DNA of 64,000 nt from Ascidia mentula (Eukaryota > Chordata > Ascidiacea > Phlebobranchia > Ascidiidae), in NCBI GenBank assembly GCA_947561715.1, contig OX387200.1:13890501-13954500 (forward strand), read 5' to 3'. The number at the start of each line of letters is the position of its first letter. The first letter of the stretch is position 1. A program made the translations under genes and the position numbers. Shown here one piece after another: positions 1-21,742 of this stretch. The notes under the pieces are model-generated. The model did no database searches. It was not told where the DNA came from and saw nothing but the letters and a program-made list of their open reading frames with translations.

Positions 1-492
1 AGCTTTACTTGGCCAGCTATAAATGTTTAATACCAACACATTACTGTCAAAAATGTGAATGAGAAGCTTGCTTCGCAGCGTGAGCCGCAAACTTTTACAA
101 ATGTAAGAGATTCTACAATATTTCTAGCAGTTTTCTGTGTGAGGTCGTAACAACGATCATACAGACATCTGAGTTGATGTTTGATCAGAAAAATATATTT
201 CGCCTAACCAGGCATCATCAGTTTGAGCAACAGCCATAGGCGTGAAAAAAAACAAAGCAGTAACGTTACGTAACACAAAAGTCTTTGTAAGCGCCGCTAC
301 ATCACAGCCTGCTGGGGTACCTTGAAACTAGCAGATCCAGAATAGTTTTACTAATCTGCAATACAACATCATTTCGGACACTTTTGTTTAATTGTTTTGT
401 TGGATGGTAGATAAAAATGAATAATACAGTATGTTCATATGGTTTGTTTGCAACGGTCTGTTAAAATTAATTAAAAAGGTTATGTTTTTCAG
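1..492. other. 5' flank or intron of the SLC5 gene
   Basis: No coding exon recognised. The first visible SLC5 exon starts at 493 after a pyrimidine-rich stretch and AG, so this is most likely intron 1. The exon with the initiator methionine and first membrane segment should lie left of the window; I searched this stretch for it and saw nothing convincing. Confidence 0.5.
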
Positions 493-3400
493 GCAATGTG
501 CCGTTCGAACAGAGGAACAGTGAGTGGATACTTTTTGGCTGGACGTTCGATGATGTGGTTACCGGTAATTCCAAACAAACACACCAAATACCTAAACCTT
601 AACAACCCCTCCCGACTACCCTAAAAAATTAACATTTGCAAAACTTCAAAGCTTATTGTAACCGTTCATTATTAAGCGATACTGATGAAAGTAATGAAGA
701 TTAAGCCAATTATATCTTTATGTCAAACAACAGCACTTTCGTACAAGAAAAACGTCTTACGGTTAACATTACAGCTGTTGAAAATATAGACAGCAAATCT
801 TTGTCGGTCGTATATGTTGACCGGCGGTTCCGCCATTAATAAAGTTTCAACCCATTACCCGGCTTGTTGTATGGAAATCGCTCCATCAGGGAGACGACTA
901 TTTAAATTTGCACCGCGTAACGTATATGTCCCTGCCTCAACACGCCACATCATAAAAATGACGTTGCAATCTGCCATTAGGTTGGAGCATCACTTTTTGT
1001 GAGTAATATTGGAAGCGAGCATTTCATTGGGCTGGCTGGTTCCGGGGCTGCTATTGGAATTGCTGTGGGTGCGTGGGAACTAAACGTAAGCATCAGAGTC
1101 TAAGTTCTTGTCCTTGAATCCTAATAAAAATATGTGTCGGTTGATGTTAAATTTTCAATTACAGCTCGTTTTTCAAAAAGATTTTTGTTGAAGAAATCAA
1201 TCATATAGCATCTATTTTTTTAATGTGATATAATATAAAATCAAATATAACGTGTGCTTTCACATAACTCAAACTCCGTATCTACTTACCCCAAACAACT
1301 GCTGTGATAAATTAGCACCATGCAGCTTATGTTTAATTTTAAACATTGTTTTTTTTACTTTCATTGTTAATTTCCAGGCGCTTATCGTACTGCAAATGTT
1401 GGGCTTTTTGTTTGTCCCTGTGTACATCACATCTGGGGTAAGTTTGTTTGGACATATATTCAAGTTGCTCTTCATTAACATTATCTCTGGCAATTTTCGA
1501 ATGCAGGTGGTTACAATGCCAGAATACTTGTCAAAACGGTTCGGAGGAAGGAGGTTGAGAGTTTTTGTGGCGATTCTTTCATTGCTGTTGTACATTTTCA
1601 CGAAAGTTTCGGTGGGCACTCTAAGTTTTGTACCTTGCTTTTCCATGGTGTAATGATGTTACATTAGGCCCACAAAACAACAGTTCAATCGCAACTTGTA
1701 CTTGCAAAAGAGATTGATTTAGCCTAAATAACTCAAATTGCAATTTTGAGCATGTTGTTTCATTTATAGTAGAGCAAATGGGAATCAATCCAACAACGTT
1801 GTGTTTCTTCTTAAGGTTAACTTGTATTCCGGAGGTTTGTTTGTGCAACAATCACTCGGCTGGAACCTTTACCTTTCGATGATTGGTTTAATTCTAATAA
1901 CCGCTATTCTCACTGTGACTGGTGGTCTTGCTGCAGTTATCTACACCGATACGCTACAGGCAGTACTGATGGTTGCTGGCTCAGCTACTCTTGCTGCCTT
2001 AAGTATGTCGATTTACAGAACAAACATATACATAAACTTAACACACCCCTGCGTCTGCAAATAGGTCATTAAATAACTACTAATCTTCATATAAGTAGTT
2101 TGCATGTTATGCAGTGGTCACCAACCATGGGTTTGCGGACACCCAAGGGCCCCATGGTATAGTTTTGGGCGTCAGTGAATGCTAAAATAAAAAACAATTG
2201 TAAATATTTGTTGTATCACACTCATTGCTTATTGCCAATTAGTTGTTCGCAGAATAAATGTTTGTCTGGCAAATCAACGAAAGCCATTGTGTTTAAACAG
2301 TTTTAGTTCGTTAGATATTTACGTTACGGTTTTAGACCACAAAAAACATGTATATATTACTGTATTCTATAGGTTTGCCTCAAAGATTCCTGGTAGTTGA
2401 AATTCCACCGCCGATTTATTGTGAACGCAACTAAAACTAAAATTTGTGCATTGATTTGGTTTTATTTCCGCTAGCGTAATAAATTTTCACTCAGGTTTCG
2501 TGCAAGTTGGTGGGTACGACGCCATGAAACAAAAATATATGAAAGCTATACCAAGTACAACACTCAACGGACAGACACCAGGTAATCTGAAGGCTTTTGC
2601 GTGCAAACACGTGTTTAGTGTCTACTCAATATTGATTCAAGGTTGCGGTTTACCGTTGAACGATTCATTTATTATGCTGCGGGAACCATTGGATCCAGAT
2701 GTGCCTTGGCCAGGTTTCTTATTGGGTCAAACTCCGGCATCCATCTGGTATTGGTGTACCGATCAGGTAATGACTTTGAAGAAAGGACATGATTTAGTTT
2801 CGATAATGTTCCTACCATATTTGCCAGGTTATTGTTCAGCGAGCACTGGCGGCCAAAAGTCTTTCTCACGCCAAAGGAGCAACGCTTTTGGCAGGGTTCA
2901 TTAAAATCCTCCCACTGTTTTTAATGGTGATGCCAGGAATGATCAGTCGCATTCTTTACACGGGTAGACATTATTTGCTTTGTTTTAAGTTCCAATAGAG
3001 ATTAGACGTCAATGAACGTCAAAGAGTTTATATGTTTTGTTCAGACGAAGTTATGTGTGTCGACCCAGAAATTTGTGGGGCTGTGTGTCAAAGCACGTCT
3101 TGCACAAATATAGCTTTCCCGCGCCTCGTTCTCGGCGTTATGCCCACTGGTAAGCGTCATATGCGAGTCCTTCCTGACGTAACAATCATCCTATATGCGT
3201 AGGTGCCCGTGGTTTGATGATGTCCGTTATGATTGCTGCCCTGATGAGCGACTTGGATTCGATTTTCAATAGGTGATATAACGCTTTTTAAGACAAATTT
3301 TGTCTCTAGCAAACAGGGTTTTTAGTTCCAGTACCTTATTTACTATCGACATATGGAAGAGGGCCATTCGTCCCAAGGCGTCGGTGCGAGAAATGATGAT

Positions 3401-5007
3401 TGTCGGGAGACTGTGGGTTTTGGTGATGGTGTGCCTCAGCATAGCATGGGTGCGCTTTATTGGCTTATTGCGTGCTTGTACCAACATGGGTAAAACTAAA
3501 CTTTACTTACAACAGGTACCTGTAATGCTTTTACTGCAAGATGGACAGCTGTTTCTCACAATACAAGAAATCAGCGGCTATCTGTCACCACCTATTGCAG
3601 CTATATTCCTTTTTGGAATGTTTTGGACACGAGGCAACGAACAGGTTGAAAACTACATGCGCCAATTTAATTTTCCTATCAGCAATAAAAATGCTGTCAA
3701 CAGTGTCAATACAATTTACACCAAAAGGTGCTGATACGCTATAAAACTAAGCTAAAAAACAAAGTTTTATGGAAACAGGTGCGCTTGGTCATTCATTTAC
3801 GGATTAATGCAAATATTTCAGGTCAATAAGCACCCTGAAGGATTTTTACCAACGCCAATCGTAACGTAAAGCTCAAATTGCGTTTCCGGTTGGATGCGCC
3901 ACACGGGAATGGTTGTCCTTATTTCAAGAAAAATTGTTCGCGTGTATTAGGTTTTTCTGTTGAAACGGCATTTTATCCTATGTTTGTTTAGGGTGCGTTT
4001 TGGGGCATGATGGCTGGAATCGTGGTGGGAGTAATACGAATGATAATAGTTTTTGCCTTTCAAAGTCAAGCGGGAAATTGTCTTCAGGAAGACACAAGGT
4101 ATAACCTGTACTTCATTATATGAAAGAATATGTATTGGCTTGCAGTGCATTGTGGTTCAATCTCACTTCAGAGTATTTTCAAACTTTTACTTTGGAATGT
4201 TATTATTTTATAATAATCGCTTCAACAAACATATACGAAGCGATTGTGATTGTTTGGCAATGCTTTGCGTAATTTGTCAATCCTCCATTCCTGTACAGAA
4301 CTATATTTTAGGCCAGAATGGTACCACACCCTTGTTGGCAACGTCCACTTTATGTATTTTGCGATCATCATATTTTTAACTACTCTGATTGTGGCAGTGG
4401 TTGTTAGCCTTTTGACATCGCCACCTACATCCGACCAGGCAAGTAAACGGTTGTTACAGCCACCGAGCATTTACACGAAAGTAAATTTCTCTCTCGGCAG
4501 ATTTGTCGAGCTACATGGTGGACACAACATTGGTCAAAACCCCGCACGGACAATCTCGAAGAAGAGTTAAACACAACAGTTAAACTAGTTGATGCAAGTG
4601 AGAAAGGTAATGGTAGGCATATAAGTTTATACATGAGTAGATAACATATACCGACATTTAGAATAAAATGCTTGATTAAGTTGGTCTAATATAACTAAAG
4701 TAAAGAAGTTTACTTATTTATGAAACCTGCGACTCATACTTCTAAGCCAAGACAATTTCTCGCAGAAGATGAGAATGTTGCAGTCGAGAATGAGCGGAGC
4801 TATTGGAGGAAAGGATACGACTGGTTCTGTGGGTACAACAATGCAGATCCAGAAACGACCGAGGAGGAAAAAATGGAGAAACTGCGTAAAATCACAAGCA
4901 TCAAACAAAATCCAACGGCGGCATTGTTGCTTAATTGCATCCTAGTTGTCGTTTTGTCGGTATCAGTTTTTCTGTTTGCCTTCTATACGGTTCCGTCTGA
5001 TATTTGA
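493..5007 (+). CDS. slc5a11-like: SLC5-family sodium/solute cotransporter (SGLT/SMIT-like), 5' partial
   Basis: Plasma-membrane symporter that uses the Na+ gradient to import sugars or inositols. Exons: 493-564, 981-1085, 1378-1437, 1507-1611, 1816-2002, 2495-2581, 2642-2766, 2828-2963, 3045-3149, 3203-3272, 3326-3449, 3516-3644, 3992-4098, 4312-4438, 4501-4606, 4766-5007. They join in frame to 1887 nt, 628 residues plus stop. Family marks read directly: NRGTV and [68 protein letters not shown] and [13 protein letters not shown]. The positions that bind sugar in SGLT1 are kept: N and H in SNIGSEH, E in WELN, YW in WYWCTDQ, K in FIKILP, Q in TIQEI. The last exon ends with a hydrophobic helix, as in full-length family members. 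[12 protein letters not shown] and DVPWPG recall SLC5A11 more than SLC5A1, but this subgroup call is from memory. The intron at 4439 has a GC donor. The start exon lies outside the window. Confidence 0.93.
2112..2126 (+). mobile_element. hAT-like terminal motif, solitary
   Basis: CAGTGGTCACCAACC inside an SLC5 intron resembles the terminal inverted repeats of non-autonomous hAT elements. No matching opposite end or 8-bp target duplication was found nearby, so this may be a remnant or chance. Confidence 0.2.
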
Positions 5008-6962
5008 ACATAGCTTAACGTAGTTTGTTTGTGTACATAGATGTAATCTGTGCGAACCTAATTTTTTAGACAATTCTATAGTGGAATCAAATAACTTTAG
5101 GTGTAATGTGCTCTGAGATGGTTGGCATATACGTCTTACCCGTTCTTATGTACAGGATCCTCGTTATACTGGAGCAGTTTTGGCCTTGTGTGTTTCGAAC
5201 CGATTGGTAGTGGGATGTAGCTGTAGTTTCGCCGCACCGTAATTGAAAATAACCTATTTGAATGTTGATGTAACAAGTCACATTGCACTTTTTAAAATCA
5301 TATGTTTGGTGACATACAATACAAGCACACAGTTGGAATACATTTTTAAATTAATTCCCGCCGAAGACCCACAGAGGTACTACCGTAGTGATTATAAAAG
5401 ATGATTTTTGACCTATTTTTTTGAAAAAAAAAATTTCTTTTTGCAGGAAGAATTTAAAATTATGCTTCCATCAATGTTTGTAAGACACATTTGGCAAAAT
5501 TCCTTATGACACTGTGTTCGTGACTTCATATCGCAAGAATTTGACACCAAATCATTTTTTTGACTTGGACTTTGTCAGTAGGTAAGCCTGCCAAGAGAAT
5601 AATAGGCTCTGTAACTTTCACAGAAGTGATGGTTTCGGCCATGTGTACGGATTGCTATCAAGATTTCTTGCCAAATGTTTCCCGAGTTGAAATTCCACCG
5701 TCCGCTAGACTTTCATGAAAAAAAAACATCTAACGACACTGCTTTATGCCAGCTGGTGGAACAATATACATAAAAGCTGCATCATCTAATTTGAGTTTGG
5801 CAATGAGAACGTGATGACAACATCGGATAAGTGCCCTTCTGCACATGTATCAAGAAAAAAAACTGATTGAGAATTGTGGCCAGGATGCCCTGGGTTTAAT
5901 CCCGGTTTGGTTGTTTTGCAAGCAAGTCACTTTCAATCGTACTATTTGCCTCGGCAGTATTGACCAGCGATCCAACAAACACTTAGTTTTGTTATAAAGC
6001 GCTTGCATGACGACAAGTATGCGAAGAAATACGTTGAAATTTTAAAGAAAAGCCGGTTAACAGCAAGTTGCCGACAGCGCCAAACACGAGCGCCAATTTC
6101 CTTCGTATCAATACAAACCGGATGCTCGGGTCGGGTATGTGAGCATACGTTAAACTGCAGCTTTTGTGTCCCCGGCTGTACAGTCATTTCTGAGCAGGAT
6201 TTGAGAATTTATTTCCAACTTTTCGTTGCAAACTCTTGACGCGTCATGACTTCGGTGTCGCAATAATAGGATGTATAATTGTTAACAAGTACACGTAGCT
6301 TAACTGCGAGTATGCAGCGTGTCCATTTATGCAACTTGTGTTGTGATACTTCCCCTGCCAAACGCACGAACCAGTATGACATAGAATAACAGAATTGCTA
6401 AGTGGCACTTGGTATAATGTCATGCTTAACATAACAAGTACTTTACACAAACGCGTACGTTTGGGATAGCAAATCGAAAAAGTGAGAACACTTGAGGCAC
6501 ATGTTATTTACCGATTTGGTACATATGCATCTAAATTTTTTTTCAACTAATTATCTTCCTCAAGGGTAGGAAAATGCACTGAAAAATACATCCCATCTTG
6601 TCATATTGCACAAACAGGAAAATGGTAAGCACACATCAAAATACATGAACACAAAGGCATAAAACAGGAATAGTGTCGCACAAGAATTCTGTCACAGTAT
6701 GTACCGGTTACATCACATAACAAAAACTCTTTTGTCACAACTTTTTTAAAACCAAAACATTTACTATAGTTTGTTGCTACAGAATAGTTGATAGTTATGT
6801 TTGTTGGTCTATATATACATATTAAATATCTGAAATAGGTAGTGCAATTTTTTTCAAAAAAAAACTATAATGTTAGTATATACACAAAAACAATCACAAA
6901 ATAAATATTATATTCAATTATTTGTTTGGCAGTACAAATCGCATTGTTGCTAATTTAATATG
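5008..6962. other. Intergenic region after the SLC5 gene
   Basis: Holds the SLC5 3' UTR of unknown length; no AATAAA was seen between 5008 and 5700. A tRNA-SINE-like B box lies at 5892-5903. Short open frames on both strands near 5940-6450 show no family resemblance. The 15-base string at 5690 (GTTGAAATTCCACCG) also occurs near 2397 in an SLC5 intron. Confidence 0.5.
5860..5960 (+). mobile_element. Possible tRNA-derived SINE remnant
   Basis: GGGTTTAATCCC at 5892-5903 resembles a Pol III B box. It is followed about 20 nt on by GCAAGTCACTTTC, a phrase common just after the B box in tRNA-derived SINEs. No A-tail or flanking duplication could be fixed, so boundaries are approximate. Confidence 0.25.
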
Positions 6963-6968
6963 TTTATT
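6963..6968 (-). promoter_or_regulatory. Candidate polyadenylation signal for the LYSMD gene
   Basis: TTTATT on the plus strand reads AATAAA on the minus strand, about 435 nt past the LYSMD stop codon. No closer AATAAA was noticed; position alone supports the call. Confidence 0.3.
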
Positions 6969-7403
6969 ACTTGATTAAAAAATGCAAATAAAGCTGCTTG
7001 CCAGTGCATGATGCTGTGGTGACATTGCTAAGGAAAAATTGATACTGAACACTGGGGAAATGTGATCGTAATTAATTATAGGTCACACAGAACATCCACA
7101 TTTGCAGCACTGCTTTTACCTATACCCATAGATTGAGTGATGAGATCAGGAAGAAAATGAAACAGCATTTCCTCACATTGTGCAACAAACCAACAGTATG
7201 TGATAAAAAGGTACTGGCAAACTGTCTGCCTTATCCCACATATTACTACACCCCCACAACACAAAGAAATGGAAGTTCTGATGTATACTACAAAACTTTG
7301 AAAGCCGTTTTCACCCAACCTAATAACAACGAACCCAAAGCAATAACAAAACTACCATATCGAAGCAATAAATCACTTGAAAAAACATTACAGGCAACTA
7401 AGG

Positions 7404-8558
7404 TCAACTTGACGGTAAACTGTTTTCAGGATGTGTTTCCGCCATATAATGAAAGTAAAATTCAACTATTATCAGAACAATAACTATGGCAACAAAAACA
7501 AAGCAAATGAGCAAAACCCACCATTTTAAACCCCAGTCAGCACCGTCACAATCATCACGTCTACTGGAACCTGGTGGCAGCAATGGTCTGTAGCCAACTG
7601 AACCGAGTGACGAGACGACTTCTTCCAATACTTCATTCCTTTCAGAATGAAGCTCATCATTTTTTCGAACAGTTTTTCGAATTTCCTTGTCAACTTTTTT
7701 GAGATATTTGTTTGTGTCATTGCGTTCAACTGCAACATGCTTAAAGGATGCAGAGGCTCCAGCCTGTCCATCCAGAAGATTTAAATTATCCAAACTGTCA
7801 CCAGAATCAAGTTCTCCATTTACATTGTGATAAACGCTATCAAGGCGAGTTGACATGGGAACATTGCTTGTTTTCTCAGCTGTTGAACATTCACCTTGGA
7901 GTTGTCCAACCAATGAAGTTGAAGCAAAAGAACGTCGCTTTTGTTCTTCTGATGGTTCAGTGAGAAGTCCATGTTTCTTAACTGGTATCTTAATGAATCG
8001 CAATGCAAAAAAGTCCTGTTCCGTAATGAGGTTGTTTGCTCGTTTGATGTCATTTAACTGAAAGGTAAAACATGTCAATATTGGTAAAATTTAGATAATG
8101 TAATATGTAATGCCTTCAAAAACCAACATTTTTCAACTTGCTTTGTGTAAACACAATCTTATTAAACAAAAAAGTCCAAATGACCATAAACATCAACCTA
8201 CATTGCAACCATAGAGTAGAGCAAAGGATTGTAATGTATCAGTTGGCAAAATTTCCCTTTCCAAATACACAACATCATCGGGAGGTGCTGGTCTTTGGAT
8301 ATTAGAGGAATATGATTGTAGGTTGGTGGCACTTGCTCTTGGTCTTAGCTTTGTTAATTCAGTAGCATCATCTAACTCTTCTTTAGGGTCTGAAAACCCA
8401 TTTTTCAATTTTTTTTTGCTTAATGAGTGTGGTGTTCTCACCATTACATTGTTTACAAAGTCACTGTTATTAAATGTTTCATCATTTGCAAGGGCAGAAT
8501 ATTCGTATTTACGATTGGAGTTGACATTGTGGTTGGATGTCTTTCTTTTAACTTCCAT
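7404..8558 (-). CDS. lysmd3-like: LysM domain single-pass membrane protein (LYSMD3/LYSMD4 type)
   Basis: Two exons: 8558-8202 and 8057-7404, joined in phase 0 (donor GTAGGT, acceptor CTTTCAG) to 336 residues. The intron splits one LysM domain at about residues 96-144: the first half ends in ALLYGCN, the second runs LNDIKRANNL then DFFALRFIKIP, the pattern of metazoan LYSMD3/4. A hydrophobic segment at about residues 299-322 is followed by a short tail ending in SLPSS. The middle is charged and low in complexity. Vertebrate LYSMD3 is a Golgi/membrane protein of about 300 residues, so the length fits. The start ATG sits in AAAATGG. TTGTTGTAG lies just upstream and could be a 5' splice or trans-splice acceptor (inference). 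LYSMD3 and LYSMD4 cannot be told apart by eye. Confidence 0.88.
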
Positions 8559-9111
8559 TTTACTCTACAACAAGGTTCAGCAATCAAGTAAAACAACAGG
8601 GAAGTCCTCCAACCTAAACATCTGCTTTATTTCAACTACCTAGTGGAAGCAGTCCGAAGAACAAAAATCTGATCTGCGAGTAAAAAAATGTTACCCCATA
8701 TGGATAAAATGTACAGTATTATTAAATACAATAGAATGGGGAATAAATCACAGAATCGATTTACAAGATTCAATTACATATACAGCAGTTACTATACCAA
8801 CTTCTAAAATATTATAATGTCCTCATCAACAAAACATCATGTGCTGTGCGGTGCCATACAAGACCTAGGAGCATTACGTTTGTATAGACTAACCTTTTAC
8901 ACAGCTTGGTAGAATGTGTTATGCTCGAACAATCAAACGACTACACTATACTGCTTTAGCAAAGTAATAACCTTTTACCTTTAAATTACACTACAAATGT
9001 TACTACCAGTCCACTTTCTTCGCCTCCTTTCGGTACGGCGACGTCACTTAATTTGCTCGACTGCGCACAGCTGGCGGTCACAAGTGAGCGTTTTTTTTTA
9101 CGAATTAAGAA
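8559..9111. other. Upstream region of the LYSMD gene
   Basis: AT-rich up to about 9000, then a short GC-richer patch at 9020-9090 with a CRE-like CGACGTCA at 9039-9046. It may contain the LYSMD promoter or an upstream non-coding exon, but no start site can be fixed. It ends at the target-site duplication of the LINE insertion. Confidence 0.35.
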
Positions 9112-9125
9112 TTTCAGGAGTAAAA
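9112..9125 (+). repeat. Left target-site duplication of the LINE copy
   Basis: TTTCAGGAGTAAAA here is repeated exactly at 10405-10418, directly flanking the LINE fragment. Confidence 0.8.
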
Positions 9126-10404
9126 TATGTTAAATTTCTTTGGGGGTCGAAGTGGGAAAGAGTTAAAAGAGAGACAATATGTTTGGATGTAGACGAAGGC
9201 GGCCTCGGTGTGATTGATATTGAAAACTACCTCCTTGCACTAAACTTAAAATGGTTTAGAAAACTCCACGATGACAAGGTTAATAAAACTTGGAAGGTTA
9301 TAGAAAAGCCGTTTTGCAACGAAAATTGGTTGGAGGTAATTTTAAATGGAAATGTAAAAGTTGAGTCTCCACGGTTAAAGCGAAGTTTACCCTTACGATC
9401 CCTGCGAGCCACCGTAGGAGCTTGCAAAAACCTTTTTAAACACGCTAGGCTTACAACCGAACAATCGTCCATTATGGTTCAATGCCCAAGTAAAATACCA
9501 CGCAAAACCCGGGTTCATGGATGCATGTATTAAAGCGGGGATTTTATTTCAAATACACATACTTAACACAAACGGAGAGTATCTTGCATATGATACGATT
9601 GCAAAAAATTACGGCTTAACGCCCAATAATAAGGATTTGGTGGAATTTATTAAGCTTGTCTCGAAATTTCCCCCCGAGTGGGATATCCCACCGCACAATT
9701 CCCATGCCAGTACCATAATTCAGACGTTGCATGCCTTGAACAAAACAAAAGACATATATTCCCTTCTGAAACATAAAGCCAAAAGCACAAGATATCTGGG
9801 ACAAAAGGTTAGGGGAAGATACCCCATGGCCCCTTGTTTATAAGCATGTCTACAAATCAACCATAGAAACCAAATTAAGAAGCTTCCAAATTAAATTAAA
9901 TCTCAATGCCGTTACAAACAATTACATTCTTTTGGGAAAATGGTTAGTAACATGTGTGTTTTTTGCAAGAAGCAAGTGGAAACTGTGTGTCATATTTTTT
10001 GTTCATGCCCCATTGTCAATGTATACTGGGAGGATGTCATTTCATATTTAAGTGATAGAATAAGACAAAATCTAATTTTAACAGATGCAGAAAAACTTTT
10101 TGGAATTCATTCTGATTTGTTATGTTCCAGATATGTGATTTACAGGAGCATATACGCGGAAACGATCCCGACCTTAACGAAATTTGTGCTTTTTTGAAGA
10201 ATCTACGCAACTGTGAATTTTACCTAGCAAAAAAAAGAAATACTTTATATTTGCTTAAAATTAAATGGTCGCATACTGTCTAAAGTACTCAACGTAATTT
10301 GTCATGTTTTTTTTTTTTTTGCAACTTTTCGCTCTGCTTCTTATGTGTGAATTGTGGTAGCGTATGTGTGTAAAATAAAAGAAATAAAAAAAAAAAATAA
10401 AAAT
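9126..10404 (+). mobile_element. 5'-truncated L1/Tx1-like LINE, C-terminal part of the reverse-transcriptase ORF, pseudogenic
   Basis: The coding remnant starts at the RT C-terminal motif FLWGSKWERVKRETICL, followed by EGGLGVIDIENY and LNLKWFRKL. A zf-RVT type zinc knuckle follows near 9950-10010 (CVFC, then ETVCHIFCSC). The frame breaks at about 9515, again at about 9790 and near 9940, so no intact protein is possible. The last coding bases are near 10280; a ~120-nt 3' UTR and an A-rich tail (10371-10403) follow. Truncation plus A-tail plus a 14-bp direct repeat on both sides is the hallmark of target-primed reverse transcription. The clade is by motif style only. Confidence 0.85.
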
Positions 10405-10418
10405 TTTCAGGAGTAAAA
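10405..10418 (+). repeat. Right target-site duplication of the LINE copy
   Basis: Exact copy of the 14 bases at 9112-9125. It is followed by further A residues, so the original target was probably A-rich. Confidence 0.8.
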
Positions 10419-12278
10419 AAAAAAAAGGCTAACTGCTAAATTGTCAGTCCTAGGGGGTGTACAAACAGCTTAATGAATCTTAATGAATTGTGTAGAGGAG
10501 GGTTGGTGGCTTCACTTAATCGCAAATGGAGGGTACTTTCTGTGATTCATTTTTTCACAAAACAAACCTACACTTTTTTCTGCTTATTTTGGCCAAAATA
10601 ATGGCCAACAGAGGGTCAAAATGCACCCGGGCGAGCAGTTAAAGTAGTTATCTCGATTATAAATTTGGCCAGAATTCCTATTCAAGGGTCGGCACTAACA
10701 GAAAATCACAAATTGACCATATTTTCTGTGATTCATTTTTCCACAAAATCTAATATTTGGGTGGTTTTTCAGCTACGTGTTCAACAGCACCCTGCCTGAC
10801 TAATAACCCTGAAAACCATAGTAAAACTGCCCCAAACACGCTGAAAATTGCCCTGGCAACAGCCTGTTCATCTGCGCTCATTCAACCAAAACACTGGCGC
10901 CCATGCATGACCCATTGCATTGTTACCCATAATTTTACTCTGTTACGCAGGACAAAATTCGAGAAGGGCATTTCCCAACCGGGAAAGTCTTTTCCATAGA
11001 AATACAGAGATGCGGCCTATAATAACCATGTGCAAAAAGTAAGTAAATATGAGCAATACCGTTTTCCTCTCCATTAACACTTTGTCTGCAGAATCCGATG
11101 AACTATTTCAACATTACGTATTCACCGAGCTTTCTACAAAATATGACGTAATTTGTACTGTTAACATGAGCAATTTCATGATATCTGTTGGTGCGTTTTG
11201 TTTTGCAAATGCGGTAATATATGCTAACTGTTCGAAGTGGTCCCAAAGTAGCAGAAGTCATAGCTATAGCTGCGTGTGCCATACGGTTTTCAAAGTCCGT
11301 TTACACTTTCAAGAAAGTCAGCATGACTACGTTTTAATGCGAGTGAAATGAAAACATTGTTAATAAGCGAGACAAAAAACATTTTCTACCGATATTATAA
11401 ATAGAAAACACGCCCACTACGTCTGTTGCGTTGTGGATTGACATTCTAACAATATACATGACAAACATAAAATACTGATGTCAAGCAAGAGTACATACAA
11501 ACACGGCCCTTTATTGCCACCTATTGGTAACAAACGTGTTGCCTTGTCCAAAAAAAGTACCAAGGTCAAGTATCATTGACAAAAATATATCTAAAACACC
11601 GTTGTTTGGTCCATGACAAATTTACCAAGCAAGACAAAAACACATTCCTCTTGACGTCTAAAACGAAATTGACCATGGCTACGAGAATGCAAACCTTGCG
11701 CAGTGTTATTTTTTCAGCAAAACTTCAACAACAAGTACTATTATATAGCATGCAAAGTAACACCGGGCAGATTTAATTCGAATTAGGAATCATGTAAGTA
11801 CACTTGATTATAAAAGGTTATGTACACAAAGGTATATGTACAGGATGAAAGTCAAGTGCACAGGCGCAAAAATTAGTGCAATCCAATTATAATGATTGAC
11901 AGTGTGAGCAACGCACGACAGCATGCAACGCCGCGAATGTATTGCATAAATTTCTCACCGCACTGCATAACATCAGATTATATTTGACTAAATACGATAG
12001 GATTAGGGAATCTATACAACAACGTGCTTGGGTTAGTCGTGCGGCGACAACGGAATGATTAATTTAAAGCACTTGTACGATTTTGATCGCTGGATAAGAA
12101 AAAAAATGCTACATAAGGCTATGTTGTGTGAAAGTTTGGTCGCAAAAAGAAATAAGCTTAAGCTGGTAATTGGTAAAAACGCTCGAAAAACTACACGTTA
12201 TTTGGGACGCCGTTAATATTATTCAGAACTTTTTGGTACAAGTCATGCTGGCATAAAAGGCAAAACACTGATACACTC
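10419..12278. other. Intergenic region between LINE and myosin 3' end
   Basis: No gene recognised. Contains a 26-bp direct repeat (10537-10562 and 10723-10748, one mismatch) and a 9-bp inverted repeat (ACAGAAAAT at 10698-10706, ATTTTCTGT at 10721-10729). Small open frames at 10757-10999 and 11049-11351 lack family resemblance. The myosin 3' UTR should run in from the right. Confidence 0.5.
10537..10748. repeat. Paired 26-bp direct repeat
   Basis: TTTCTGTGATTCATTTTT followed by YCACAAAA occurs at 10537-10562 and 10723-10748, differing by one T/C. Origin unknown. Confidence 0.6.

Positions 12279-21742
<9,464 letters not shown>

Noticed and set aside
1269..1646. 125-residue minus-strand open frame
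   Set aside because: Shadow of two SLC5 exons and the intron between them.
7133..7483. 116-residue plus-strand open frame
   Set aside because: It lies antisense over the LYSMD 3' end and likely 3' UTR, with no domain or family match.
11049..11351. 100-residue plus-strand open frame between the LINE and the myosin gene
   Set aside because: No recognisable domain, splice context or similarity; treated as chance.
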